Below, piece by piece: positions 1-8,333 of a DNA stretch of 64,000 nt (position 1 is the first letter of the stretch; each line of letters opens with the position of its first letter). A program made the translations under genes and the position numbers. The notes below the pieces were generated by a model. That model worked only from the letters and a program-made list of their open reading frames with translations, made no database searches and was not told the origin of the DNA. The stretch comes from Aureispira sp. CCB-QB1 (GTDB taxonomy: Bacteria > Bacteroidota > Bacteroidia > Chitinophagales > Saprospiraceae), in NCBI RefSeq assembly GCF_000724545.1, contig NZ_JHBV01000016.1, forward strand, positions 186,001 to 250,000, read 5' to 3'.

Positions 1-2
1 CG

Positions 3-164
3 GATAAACACAAACTAAATATGCGTGGATTTTCAATGAATGGAAAAGAAGGGCACTTTGAGGGCAAAGTTACTGTTGTAGTAAAAAATAAAGATCAATT
101 AAACGAATTGATTATTGAATTAAAAAAGTTAAAACAAGTAAATACTGTCGCTAGAATTCAATAA
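3..164 (+). CDS. C-terminal end of a RelA/SpoT-type (p)ppGpp enzyme (partial)
   Basis: The frame is open from the window edge and stops with TAA at 162-164, giving the last 53 residues. They read like the C-terminal ACT domain of long RelA/SpoT homologues: an LNMRGFS stretch, then GHFEGKVTVVVKN, then a helix rich in Leu and Lys, ending in VNTVARIQ. In these enzymes the ACT domain senses amino-acid starvation signals and controls synthesis or hydrolysis of (p)ppGpp by the N-terminal domains, which lie outside the window. Only the tail is visible, so synthetase and hydrolase activity cannot be judged. No strong terminator follows; only a 7-bp TTGTCTA/TAGACAA pair with a long loop is seen near 174-214. 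Confidence 0.7.
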   Translation, partial: DKHKLNMRGFSMNGKEGHFEGKVTVVVKNKDQLNELIIELKKLKQVNTVARIQ

Positions 165-392
165 TACTGACATTTTGTCTATCTTAATCGCAAGTGGTAT
201 TGTTTTTTAGACAAGAATATGAAATACGCTTGAGCTATATAAACTAGATGCTCTACAAAAATATTTGTAAGGGCACAATTATCATTGTTTGAGTATTTGT
301 CCAAAAGTTATCATACTAAAAACCTTTGTTCTAGAACATGGTTTCTTTTGAGCAATCACTTAAATATATAGCTTATACCTAAATAAAATATA

Positions 393-866
393 ATGGCTAG
401 CAATCAAAAAGACTCAAAAATAGTAAAAGAAGTCATCAAGATATTTTCTCAATATCTCGAAAAAAATGGCTTGCGCAAAACACCCGAACGATTTGCAATT
501 TTGGAAGAGATCTATAAACGGGACGATCACTTCGACGCAGAAGCGCTCTATATCCACATGAAAACCCAAAACTATCGTGTTAGTCGTGCTACGGTTTACA
601 ACACATTAGAATTATTGGTTTCTTGTGATTTGGTACGCAAACATCAGTTTGGTAAAAATTTAGCTCAATACGAAAAATCCTATGGATCCAAGCAACACGA
701 CCATGCGGTTTGTATCGAAACAGGGCAAGTTTTTGAGTTTTGTGACCCTAGAATCCAACAAATCAAAGAAATGGTTTCTGAAATTTTGGGCTTTGAAATC
801 ACGCATCACTCCCTGACTTTTTATGGATACAGCAAAGAGGCAAGAGAAAAACTAAATAGAAAATAA
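393..866 (+). CDS. Fur-family metal-responsive transcriptional regulator
   Basis: A 157-residue protein of normal Fur length. The N-terminal winged helix is clear (LRKTPERFAILEEIY, then VSRATVYNTLELL), followed by the metal/dimer domain with QHDHAVC and EFCDPRIQQIKEM. Fur proteins bind Fe, Zn or Mn and repress uptake and stress genes. The usual CxxC structural zinc pair after HDH is not complete: the sequence is C-IETG-QVFEFC. I recall this loss in other Bacteroidota Fur proteins, so it may be a clade trait. Which metal it senses (Fur, Zur or PerR) cannot be told from sequence. A short palindrome (GTTCTAGAAC, about 338-347) lies upstream. The ATG at 393 is the only good start. Confidence 0.9.
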   Translation: MASNQKDSKIVKEVIKIFSQYLEKNGLRKTPERFAILEEIYKRDDHFDAEALYIHMKTQNYRVSRATVYNTLELLVSCDLVRKHQFGKNLAQYEKSYGSKQHDHAVCIETGQVFEFCDPRIQQIKEMVSEILGFEITHHSLTFYGYSKEAREKLNRK

Positions 867-953
867 ATTATTATTCCGACCTTAGTTCCTTTTAGGGTAA
901 ATATTGCATCGTTTTTCATAGAGGCTTTCTACTGATTTCCAGACGTTTTATCG

Positions 954-970
954 TTGTACTCTTAGTACAA
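954..970. repeat. Short perfect inverted repeat between fur and the STAS gene
   Basis: TTGTACT, a CTT spacer and AGTACAA form a 7-bp perfect inverted repeat. It lies 108 bases upstream of the STAS-domain start codon, with no U-tract beside it, so it is more like an operator than a terminator. The function is unknown. Confidence 0.3.
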
Positions 971-1077
971 GTTGTATCGTTTTCTTGAATAATTAGGATA
1001 CTTTATAAAAAATCAATTTTACATACTATTACAGCTTTAAAAGGAGCTAACTACATACAGAATGCAACAAACAAGAC

Positions 1078-1449
1078 ATGGCATATACTTTTTTAGAAAA
1101 AAATGGCGTACAAATTTTACAAGTAGATAACTTACTAAATCCGTTAGATAATCAAGAAATTATTCGAGCAATTGAGGAAAAAATTGAAGCGAGTTATACA
1201 GAATTTATCGTTGACTTGGAGCAAATGGACTTTATGAATAGCACAGGCTTGACTTTTCTTATTTCAATCCTTACTCGCTCTAGAAGTGCGGGCGGAGACG
1301 TAGCTATCGCTAATCTTTCTGATAACATCAAGAAAATACTCTTGGTTACTCGACTTAACTCAGCTTTTAGTGTGTTTGAAAATGTTGATGATGCATTAAC
1401 CCTGTTTATTAAAGAGAATAAAAATGATAAGAACTATGTTAATGAGTAA
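1078..1449 (+). CDS. STAS-domain protein (anti-sigma factor antagonist-like)
   Basis: A 123-residue single-domain STAS protein. The central strand-turn FIVDLEQMDFMNSTGLTFL carries the conserved serine (NSTGL, near residue 55) that is phosphorylated by an anti-sigma kinase in SpoIIAA/RsbV-type proteins. The following GGDVAIANLSDNIKKIL helix also fits the fold. By family knowledge it would switch partner binding through that phosphoserine, but no RsbW/SpoIIAB-type kinase is visible nearby. The next gene begins 14 bases downstream on the same strand and shares its terminator, so the two are probably cotranscribed. An AAGGAG sequence at about 1041 is too far from the ATG to act as its ribosome site. 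Confidence 0.85.
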   Translation: MAYTFLEKNGVQILQVDNLLNPLDNQEIIRAIEEKIEASYTEFIVDLEQMDFMNSTGLTFLISILTRSRSAGGDVAIANLSDNIKKILLVTRLNSAFSVFENVDDALTLFIKENKNDKNYVNE

Positions 1450-1462
1450 CTAAATTACACTT

Positions 1463-2014
1463 ATGAATATAAACTTAAAGCTACTAGTCATTAGCAGTCT
1501 CATAGAAGCAAATGAATTAGACTACGAAGAAGAATATTGTGAGGAGGTATTTGATAAAATAGATGAAGACGAAGTTCTTTCTGAAGATATGTATGGACTG
1601 CCTATTCCAGAGTTAGTCGACTATTTTGCCCAACTTGATCTCACATCATACCTTAATAAAGTGAATAAAATATCCTTAGATGGCGGTCGTGCTATTTATA
1701 GCATTGTTTCGTATTCTTGGGACGGAGAAGATGATGCGTTTAATATTACTTCTCTAGACGGTATTGAAGCACTTCAAAACCTTGAGGTTCTAGATGCCAA
1801 CACGATGCTTGGTGCTTCGGTTTCATTACAACCTCTTGCCCAACTTCATAAGTTACGTCAAGTAAGTTTGAATTATAAGAATTTTGTTGATTACGAGGTC
1901 TTACAAGCAATTGAATCTTTGGAAAGTGTTACCTTAACATTTACTGCTGGAGCCGATGTCTCTGCCATTACCAATCCGCTTGTAGCCAAAGGAGTCAATG
2001 TGGATGTCTGTTAA
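1463..2014 (+). CDS. Acidic protein resembling DUF6892 (leucine-rich-repeat-like C-terminus)
   Basis: A 183-residue, acidic, soluble protein without signal peptide. The segment LDGGRAIYSIVSYSWDGEDD resembles, from memory, the DGG-IY/WDGEDD core of DUF6892 proteins. The C-terminal third has leucine-rich-repeat spacing (LEVLDAN, LAQLHKLRQVSL, LESVTLTF). The molecular function is unknown; related proteins are often found in immunity-like or regulatory contexts, but that is not shown here. It follows the STAS gene by 14 bases and is followed by a strong terminator, so the pair forms a small operon. A profile search against DUF6892 would settle the family assignment. Confidence 0.55.
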   Translation: MNINLKLLVISSLIEANELDYEEEYCEEVFDKIDEDEVLSEDMYGLPIPELVDYFAQLDLTSYLNKVNKISLDGGRAIYSIVSYSWDGEDDAFNITSLDGIEALQNLEVLDANTMLGASVSLQPLAQLHKLRQVSLNYKNFVDYEVLQAIESLESVTLTFTAGADVSAITNPLVAKGVNVDVC

Positions 2015-2098
2015 GAATTAAAGCCACAAGCATCTCCCCCTTATACAACAGTCACTGAGTAACGCAATCTCTTATACTTTTCTATAAAAAGTTAAAAT

Positions 2099-2137
2099 AA
2101 AACACAACTAACGATAGGTTATAGTTGTGTTTTTGTA
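2099..2137 (+). terminator. Rho-independent terminator after the STAS operon
   Basis: A perfect 12-bp stem (AAAACACAACTA at 2099-2110 with TAGTTGTGTTTT at 2122-2133), an 11-base loop and a T-rich tail. It ends the STAS/DUF6892-like operon. A TATTTTTG box (2136-2143) overlaps its tail, and could be a -7 element for purA, but no matching -33 element was found. Confidence 0.8.
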
Positions 2138-2178
2138 TTTTTGCGGCATATTAAATTGCAAGACAGTTAATTCGTGTT

Positions 2179-2196
2179 TTTTAGAATGTTCTAAAA
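2179..2196. promoter_or_regulatory. Perfect 18-bp palindrome upstream of purA (possible operator)
   Basis: TTTTAGAA-TG-TTCTAAAA is a gapped perfect palindrome, 253 bases before the purA start codon, in a region of 434 bases (2015-2448) that otherwise holds only the upstream terminator. A related gapped palindrome (TTTTAGA-N5-TCTAAAA) precedes the pyrophosphatase gene at 20560. An operator for a dimeric regulator is plausible but unproved. Confidence 0.4.
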
Positions 2197-2448
2197 CCTC
2201 AAAAAACAAAGGTTTCTATCAGTATCTTTCTAAAAATCAATTGCTAAGGATTGGAACATATTTAAATTCTATGTTCAAGTTACAAATGCTTGATTTTGCC
2301 TCTATCGGCAGCTTTTTTAAGTACTAAAATCAAATCATTTGTGCCAAGACCATTGGTTTTGAAGAATATAAATTTCAAACCTATTCTTAGGCAAATACAC
2401 ACGAACAAAAAATATTAACCGATTAAATTATTAAAATCACTGTTAAAC

Positions 2449-3732
2449 ATGGTAGATGTATTATTAGGTTTGCAATGGGGAGACGAAGGAAAGGGTAAAA
2501 TCGTTGATTATTTAGCGTCTAAGTACGACATTGTTGCTCGCTTCCAAGGAGGTCCCAATGCTGGTCACACATTGTATCTAGATGACAAAAAGTATGTATT
2601 GCACACCATTCCTTCTGGAATCTTTAGAGCCGATGTTCAGAATGTTATTGGAAATGGTGTCGTCATTGATCCAACAATCCTTTGCAAAGAAATTGACCAA
2701 CTATCTACTGCAGGAGTGGAATTTTTGAGCCGCTTGTATATTGCCAGAAAAGCACACTTAATCCTTCCTTCTCATCGCTTCTTAGATGCAGTGATGGAAG
2801 CTGCAAAAGGTGATGGAAAAATTGGTTCTACCCTAAAAGGGATTGGTCCAACCTATACGGATAAAATTGCTCGACATGGTCTTCGCATAGGAGATATCTT
2901 TTTATCTGATTTTCAAGAACGTTATAACAAACTTAAAGAAAATCATTTGCGTATGGCTTCTGCCTATCCTTCTGTTGATTTTGACTTAGAGGGAGAAGAA
3001 AAAGTTTGGATGGCGTCTATTGAGCGTTTAAGAAAATTGCAATTTGTAGATTCTGCCTATTTTATTAACAAAGCAATCAAAGCTGGAAAAAAAGTATTGG
3101 CAGAGGGTGCACAGGGTTCTATGCTAGATATTGATTATGGTACCTATCCTTTTGTAACTTCATCTAATACAATTACATCTGGTGTTTGTAATGGTCTGGG
3201 AATTGCGCCTCAAAAAATTGGTGAAGTGATTGGTATCACCAAAGCCTATTGTACTCGTGTTGGAGGTGGACCTTTTCCAACAGAACTACACGGTGCAACA
3301 GGTGAAGAAATTAGAAAAGCTGGTGGAGAATTTGGAGCTACAACAGGACGTCCTAGACGCTGTGGTTGGATCGATTTGCCTCAGTTAAAATATACTATTA
3401 TGATTAATGGTGTTACTCAGTTAGTCATGACCAAAGCAGATGTGTTGGATAAATTTGATGAAGTGTCTGCTGCAACGGCTTACGAAACAGAAAATGGGAT
3501 CACCGATGAATTGCCATTTGATATGGTTACGAATTGTCCTAAACCTGTCTACAAAGCTTACAAAGGTTGGAAAAAAGACTTGACAGGAATTCGAAACTTT
3601 GGAGATTTTCCTACAGAATTACAAGAGTACGTACAAGAGATGGAAAGTATGTTAGAAATACCATTTTCTATTATCTCTGTCGGTCCAGGAAGAGAACAAT
3701 TGGTCTTAAGACCAGAAACTACAATGGCTTAA
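2449..3732 (+). CDS. purA: Adenylosuccinate synthetase
   Basis: A full-length (427 residues) PurA, which joins IMP and aspartate with GTP to give adenylosuccinate, the first committed step to AMP. The N-terminal GLQWGDEGKGKIVD loop holds the catalytic Asp13/Lys16-type residues, GPNAGHTLY carries the catalytic His, and GSTLKGIGPTYTDK, LAEGAQGSMLDIDYGTYPFV and TTGRPRRCGWIDLP are IMP/GTP-binding signatures. The C-terminus SVGPGREQLVL matches the guanine-binding end. It is transcribed alone between two terminators. Upstream lies the palindrome at 2179-2196. Start and length agree with the family. Confidence 0.98.
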   Translation: MVDVLLGLQWGDEGKGKIVDYLASKYDIVARFQGGPNAGHTLYLDDKKYVLHTIPSGIFRADVQNVIGNGVVIDPTILCKEIDQLSTAGVEFLSRLYIARKAHLILPSHRFLDAVMEAAKGDGKIGSTLKGIGPTYTDKIARHGLRIGDIFLSDFQERYNKLKENHLRMASAYPSVDFDLEGEEKVWMASIERLRKLQFVDSAYFINKAIKAGKKVLAEGAQGSMLDIDYGTYPFVTSSNTITSGVCNGLGIAPQKIGEVIGITKAYCTRVGGGPFPTELHGATGEEIRKAGGEFGATTGRPRRCGWIDLPQLKYTIMINGVTQLVMTKADVLDKFDEVSAATAYETENGITDELPFDMVTNCPKPVYKAYKGWKKDLTGIRNFGDFPTELQEYVQEMESMLEIPFSIISVGPGREQLVLRPETTMA

Positions 3733-3831
3733 AGAATTGTTCAAGGCTCTGGCACTAAACAAAACTATTTTTATGGTGCGATTTCTTTTGATCATTGACA
3801 AAAATTCTATTAGTCCTTTGTAGACATAAGA

Positions 3832-3865
3832 AAAGTCCCTCGTGAAAAAATTCAGGAGGGACTTT
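3832..3865. terminator. Bidirectional terminator between purA and the facing gene
   Basis: AAAGTCCCTC (3832-3841) pairs with GAGGGACTTT (3856-3865), with A-rich and T-rich flanks on either side. It can serve purA on the plus strand and the convergent minus-strand gene that ends at 3879. Confidence 0.75.
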
Positions 3866-3878
3866 CTGCTTTTATAAA

Positions 3879-5003
3879 CTAGGCAACCTTTTTTTGTAGA
3901 ATTTGGTTGACATACTTTGCTTTAAACTTTTTGGGTCCAGTTTTTTTCAAAACATACGAAGTGGCTTTAAACAACAAGGCTTGCTTTGCCTTTTTTCTTC
4001 GTTTTTTATTCATTAAGATAACATCTTTGATGATCTTTTGAATGTCATTCACTTCATCAGAGGTAGCAACTCGCTTTAGTTTTTTCTCATAATAAGAATT
4101 CGCTAAGGTTTCTGCTAAGCTTTTCTTACTCTGTTTGGTTGCCAAAGATAATTGATAAAACTTCTTTTTATTTTTTACCAACTCCTTATAGGACTTGTTA
4201 AATTTTTTCTGAATTTGCTTCGCTGTTTTTTTATACAACTTTTCGGTAGATGAAAAAACTTGATTCAATTCTTTCACCCTTTCCAAGTCTTTTTTTGTAG
4301 TTCTACCCTTTTTGATATTTTTTGCTACTTTCTTCACCGAATCACTGGAAGATAAAGCTTTAAGGTCCTTAAACTTTTGCCCCAATTCCTTTGCCTCATC
4401 TTGCTTTTCCTTCTTATATTTTTCGACTACCTTCTTTTTCTTTTCCTCTGTTACTTTAGGAGTTGTCCCTGTTTCTGGTTGAGTAGAAGAACCAGTATCC
4501 TTTGTCTTAGTTTCTTGCTCAGGCTGTTTGCCATCGGATACACCTACAGCTCCTACAACCGTCTTGTCTTCTCCTCCATCTTTGGTACTAATTGTAATCT
4601 TGGGATTCGCATTTTTAATAGCGTTATCCAAATAAGCTTTTGCCTTAGGAGGAATTTTGCTCAATCCTTTGCTTCGATTAATACTTAACATCAAGTGATC
4701 TCCTTGACGCGTGCAAGTCCCCACCACCATAAAATCCTTTTGTTTCTTTCCTGGCGACACTTCCGAGTCTCGGAATTTTTTCCAAGTAGCTTCTCCATCT
4801 TTGGGTTCACCTAATAACAAGAAAGGCAATTTGGCGCTCTTTTTTTCATCTAGTCCCGCATAAACATGGTTCAACAAAAGCGAAAAAGGCACGGTTTCAC
4901 CATCTTTCAGTTTCTCTTTTAAGATCACTTTCAATGCTTTCGCATAAATCTGAGCTTTAATGGTTTTTAGCTTCGCTACCGTAAAAGGATTTCTTACAGG
5001 CAT
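3879..5003 (-). CDS. Unrecognised lysine-rich protein with a Thr/Lys-rich linker
   Basis: I do not recognise this family. The frame extends to a GTG at 5042, but the ATG at 5003 (MPVRNPF) is the better start, giving 374 residues. The N-terminal ~130 residues look globular (FSLLLNHVYAGLDE, FLLLGEPKDGE, DHLMLSINRSKGL). A low-complexity linker of Thr, Glu, Gly and Lys follows (around 150-180), then a very basic helical C-terminal half rich in KKK and KK pairs, with predicted coiled-coil character. There is no signal peptide and no clear membrane segment. Possible roles include nucleic-acid binding or an effector-like structural protein; neither is supported by a motif. Confidence 0.6.
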   Translation of the reverse strand: MPVRNPFTVAKLKTIKAQIYAKALKVILKEKLKDGETVPFSLLLNHVYAGLDEKKSAKLPFLLLGEPKDGEATWKKFRDSEVSPGKKQKDFMVVGTCTRQGDHLMLSINRSKGLSKIPPKAKAYLDNAIKNANPKITISTKDGGEDKTVVGAVGVSDGKQPEQETKTKDTGSSTQPETGTTPKVTEEKKKKVVEKYKKEKQDEAKELGQKFKDLKALSSSDSVKKVAKNIKKGRTTKKDLERVKELNQVFSSTEKLYKKTAKQIQKKFNKSYKELVKNKKKFYQLSLATKQSKKSLAETLANSYYEKKLKRVATSDEVNDIQKIIKDVILMNKKRRKKAKQALLFKATSYVLKKTGPKKFKAKYVNQILQKKVA

Positions 5004-5138
5004 AATATTGATATAATTGGAGCAAATACTTAGAATTCTCACCTAAGATCACTCTGTGATGGATTAAAATTTAACGTATGAATATCTAACGCAATTTAAT
5101 AAAAATATTAGACTTGTGCAAACAAGAATTCAACTGAA

Positions 5139-5447
5139 CTATTCCATTTCTGTACTATCTGGCTCTTCTTGGTTCTTGTTCCAGTATTTTTTGAATTTAT
5201 CGGATGCTTTTTCAACCAATTCAGTTCCCTTTTCTGTTGCCTTTTTATTGGCATATTCTTTTAAATGAGCCAATTCAGCTCTGTATTCTGTCTCCCACTT
5301 TTCTTGAAGCACCTCATAATGCTTCCTCGCTTCTTCTTTAGCGGCCTCTATTTTCTGATCAACATAATAATTTACCCCAATAAGACACACACACATCGTT
5401 ACCAAACAACCTACTATCAAACCTATAATAAAACTTTTTTTATCCAT
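5139..5447 (-). CDS. Small one-pass membrane protein with coiled-coil tail
   Basis: The likely start is the ATG at 5447 (MDKKSFIIG), giving 102 residues; a GTG at 5483 would add twelve. One N-terminal transmembrane segment (IIGLIVGCLVTMCVCLIGV) is followed by a charged heptad-like helix (KIEAAKEEARKHYEVLQEKW) and an acidic tail. The family is not recognised. The layout resembles small YtxH/apolipophorin-like membrane-anchored stress proteins, but no specific match is claimed. It lies between the lysine-rich gene and the CoaB-like gene, all on the minus strand, with spacings over 100 bases, so cotranscription is uncertain. Confidence 0.6.
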   Translation of the reverse strand: MDKKSFIIGLIVGCLVTMCVCLIGVNYYVDQKIEAAKEEARKHYEVLQEKWETEYRAELAHLKEYANKKATEKGTELVEKASDKFKKYWNKNQEEPDSTEME

Positions 5448-5614
5448 TTCGTACTTTGTTAACAAGACCATTACATAATACACACAGCCATTACGACTTC
5501 GCTGTTAGATAAACTTCTCTTCTCTTAGAATGGTTCCTATTTAGCGAATAAAGTACTTATATCTTTGAATGCTTTAAACTCTAAAGCATTTCTGGAAGGA
5601 TCTAAAAAATGGGT

Positions 5615-6226
5615 TTATTTTAGTCTCAAAATTTCTTCGACCAAATAATTTAGAACGTCTAGCCGATTGCTGGACTCTATCAATCGTTCGTTGTTGGAAT
5701 TGACCAATAAATTGTATCGAGTCAGCGTATCATTGGCCAATACCAAATCTCCTTTAGATTCTGACAGCATTCTATAAGCAGCAGCTTGCTGTTGGTCGGG
5801 ACTAAAACTAGTTGTTGTTTTGAATCCAACTAAAAATAGATCTGGACGTTGTACTTTTATATTGGCAATGAGTTTATCACTTGCCGTTAACTCCATCTGT
5901 TGATTGCCTTCTCTAGATTGCAACCGCTGAGCATGTTTACCAGAAGCCACCGTTCCTATCCTTCCCTCATAATCACACAAGGCAACATTCATAATAATAC
6001 CATCTAAAGTTGTATCTTTTAGGGCATCATTTAGGAACTCCTTTACATCTTCATTCGTTTCCAAAGCAGAAGATGCCTCTGCCATTTTGGTTAACATCAA
6101 CTTTGAATTGGGTAAATGATCATGCAACCAACGTGCTGTTGTACCAAAAGCAGGGGCGGCAATTGACAAATGATTTCGAACATGATAAAAGGTACCACCA
6201 CCCAAAATTAAAATAGATTTACTCAT
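5615..6226 (-). CDS. Stand-alone CoaB-like (phosphopantothenoylcysteine synthetase / DFP domain) protein
   Basis: A 203-residue protein with the features of the CoaB half of CoaBC: the nucleotide-binding start LILGGGTFYHVRNHLS in place of SGGT-PVR-ISN, the central LDGIIMNVALCDYEG corresponding to the AAVSDY region, and LFLVGFKTTT followed by GDLVLANDTL corresponding to VGFAAET and DLVVAND. CoaB joins 4-phosphopantothenate and cysteine in coenzyme A synthesis. The N-terminal CoaC decarboxylase domain is absent, and the conserved Asn/Lys positions are altered, so the substrate may differ. panC and panB elsewhere in the window are in the same pathway, but are not adjacent. A clear ATG start is at 6226. 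Confidence 0.65.
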   Translation of the reverse strand: MSKSILILGGGTFYHVRNHLSIAAPAFGTTARWLHDHLPNSKLMLTKMAEASSALETNEDVKEFLNDALKDTTLDGIIMNVALCDYEGRIGTVASGKHAQRLQSREGNQQMELTASDKLIANIKVQRPDLFLVGFKTTTSFSPDQQQAAAYRMLSESKGDLVLANDTLTRYNLLVNSNNERLIESSNRLDVLNYLVEEILRLK

Positions 6227-6374
6227 AATTTTAATAGTTTGAATTCTTTATGAACCATGTCAACTAGTTGTTATTATCAACGTACTTATTTTCCTATAAA
6301 AAGGGCATCCCATACAATTTTCATGAACAAGATGAAGTTTGTATCTTTACCAAACACTCTAAATATAACTAATA

Positions 6375-7652
6375 ATGAGAACATCCTACGTCCGATTCTT
6401 CTTTTTTATTGTACTCTCTATTTATTTCTACTCTTGTGACAATCAAGAAACTACACCTTTGACCAATACACAAACACCTGTAACGCTAACTCAAGAAGCC
6501 CCCCCTCGTCGATTTATGGAAACCATAACCCGTCGATTGAGAGTTCGAGAAACGCCCGACTTAGAAGGAACGGTACTCCATATTTTGAGTGATGGTGTTT
6601 TAGTTGAATTTTTATACGACAGCACCAATTTTACCACTGAAATTATTTACAATCGTAAAACCTACAACGCCCACTGGTACAAAATACAGACAGAAGAAAA
6701 AATAGAAGGTTGGGTCTATGCTGCCTTTGTTCAATTTCTTCCCAAAGAACAAAATCAAAAGGTAGTTATTCAGCGAGAGACAGCCGAATTATTAGAAGCA
6801 GCTAATGAGGAACGTCCTGAATTTACTAAAAAGCAGCAAAAACAAATGCAAGAACCCGTTAATGAAGGGTCCATTACCAACTATAAAAATTATCTAGCAA
6901 ATTTAGATCGCAGTAATCCTAACTCTATTGGTCAAGCAATTAATCGTTTTACAACCTTGTTTATCAATCATACCAACGAAAATACACGTGATGCTGCTTA
7001 TATTGCTTTTCATAACTTTTATACAAATGTCCTAAAAACGCTGCAAAATTCTACCAATATGAACCAATATCAACATTTGGCGACAGAAATAAAACGTTAC
7101 CAACGTGCTACGATGCAAAGCGATGCTTTTACACGTAGTCTTGCTGCCAATGGAATCAATTTTGGGCTTAAAAATGGACAGGTAGTATTAGCAGAGGATG
7201 TCGATTTTTTATATCGAGTTTTTTATAGAGAGTGCTCTATTCCCATGCGGGCATATATGAATCAATATCAATTGGAGGTTCCTAACTTTTGGTTAGACAA
7301 TGAAACATTATTGATTGCACCTAAAGAATTGGCTCGATGGACTTTATCTTGGAATTACTTTGTTGCCACTTATCCAGATTTTGTTTGGCATGCTGATGCC
7401 AAGCGACGATTAGACAAACAATTAAATATTTTATTGCAAGGCACCGAAAAAACGCCCGCTTTTGATCCCCAAACCTATATCCTAAAAGCTGAATTCCTAC
7501 AAGCTTATCGACACATTACAGACAACTATCCAGAATCTAAAATAGGTCGTACCTTCACGGAATATGTCCAAACATTAAAACGCAACGACTGGAAAATATC
7601 ATCTACTGTTACAGAAGCACAGAACAAAGTGCTTCGATTATTGGTTTTGTAG
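6375..7652 (+). CDS. SH3-domain lipoprotein
   Basis: A 425-residue predicted lipoprotein. The signal peptide ends in a lipobox-like FYSC, Cys about residue 21, followed by DNQ. A bacterial SH3 domain spans about residues 48-115 (RRLRVRETPDLEGTVLHIL, then HWYKIQTEEKIEGWVYAAFV). The remainder is helical and unrecognised, with several Trp/Tyr-rich stretches (FYREC, FWLDNETLL). SH3b domains usually bind cell-wall peptides or glycans, so a periplasmic or outer-membrane-tethered role is likely. The DUF547 gene starts 16 bases later on the same strand, so the two are probably cotranscribed. The start ATG follows an A-rich stretch. Confidence 0.8.
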   Translation: MRTSYVRFFFFIVLSIYFYSCDNQETTPLTNTQTPVTLTQEAPPRRFMETITRRLRVRETPDLEGTVLHILSDGVLVEFLYDSTNFTTEIIYNRKTYNAHWYKIQTEEKIEGWVYAAFVQFLPKEQNQKVVIQRETAELLEAANEERPEFTKKQQKQMQEPVNEGSITNYKNYLANLDRSNPNSIGQAINRFTTLFINHTNENTRDAAYIAFHNFYTNVLKTLQNSTNMNQYQHLATEIKRYQRATMQSDAFTRSLAANGINFGLKNGQVVLAEDVDFLYRVFYRECSIPMRAYMNQYQLEVPNFWLDNETLLIAPKELARWTLSWNYFVATYPDFVWHADAKRRLDKQLNILLQGTEKTPAFDPQTYILKAEFLQAYRHITDNYPESKIGRTFTEYVQTLKRNDWKISSTVTEAQNKVLRLLVL

Positions 7653-7667
7653 AAAAAAGATAGTGAT

Positions 7668-8333
7668 ATGTTTCAGCACAAAAAGTTCTCTCAAGATTTT
7701 AAACGATTCAAAACCCAATATCTAGATGGAGAAACTCTAGATCAAAACACGATTCAAGAATATCTAAAGACCTTGGCAACGGTAAATTTGAAAACACTTC
7801 AAGAAGATAAAGCTAAAATTGCCTTTTGGATCAATGTTTACAATGGCTTAACTAATTATTGGATTATCAAAAAAGGCATTCAAAAAAGTATGTTAGAAAA
7901 GCCATTTTTGGTAATGCGTTCAAAAGTAATTATTGGCGGGCATTCATTTTCTTTGGATGATATAGAGCATGGTATCCTACGAAAAAATCGCAAATCTTTG
8001 TACAAACTATTCAAGCAATTTTCTGGGCGAGATTCTCGCCGAGAGTTGATTGTTGATCAACTAGATTATCGCATTCATTTTGCTCTAAATTGTGGTGCAA
8101 AGTCGTGTCCTCCTATTGCTTACTATGATGAACATTTCTTAGATCAGCAGCTAAAAATAGCCGAGGAAAGTTTTGTTGAACAAGAATTTTTGGTTGATAC
8201 CACTTCTAAAACAATTCATTGTTCCAAAATATTTTGGCTGTACAAAAAAGATTTTCAACAAGTTTATATCAATGCTCCTCAATATAAAAATTATAAAATT
8301 CGTTACCGAAAATATGATTTTAGTGTACACTAG
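7668..8333 (+). CDS. DUF547 family protein
   Basis: A 221-residue member of DUF547. Diagnostic stretches are KIAFWINVYNGLTNYWIIKK, the central HFALNCGAKSCPPI and the C-terminal CSKIFWLYKKDF. The conserved Asn, Cys and His pattern suggests a papain-like or transglutaminase-like fold, but the activity of the family is not established. There is no signal peptide, unlike many longer DUF547 proteins. It is 16 bases downstream of the SH3 lipoprotein and overlaps the convergent pabB gene by 14 bases. In that overlap the palindrome AGTGTACACT makes both proteins end in Ser-Val-His. Confidence 0.9.
   Translation: MFQHKKFSQDFKRFKTQYLDGETLDQNTIQEYLKTLATVNLKTLQEDKAKIAFWINVYNGLTNYWIIKKGIQKSMLEKPFLVMRSKVIIGGHSFSLDDIEHGILRKNRKSLYKLFKQFSGRDSRRELIVDQLDYRIHFALNCGAKSCPPIAYYDEHFLDQQLKIAEESFVEQEFLVDTTSKTIHCSKIFWLYKKDFQQVYINAPQYKNYKIRYRKYDFSVH

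Noticed and set aside
2127-2327. Plus-strand open frame of 66 codons between the STAS operon and purA
   Set aside because: It overlaps the terminator hairpin at its start and lacks any family features, so it is most likely chance.
6257-6439. Short plus-strand open frame before the SH3 lipoprotein
   Set aside because: It overlaps the start of the lipoprotein gene in another frame and looks like random AT-rich translation.
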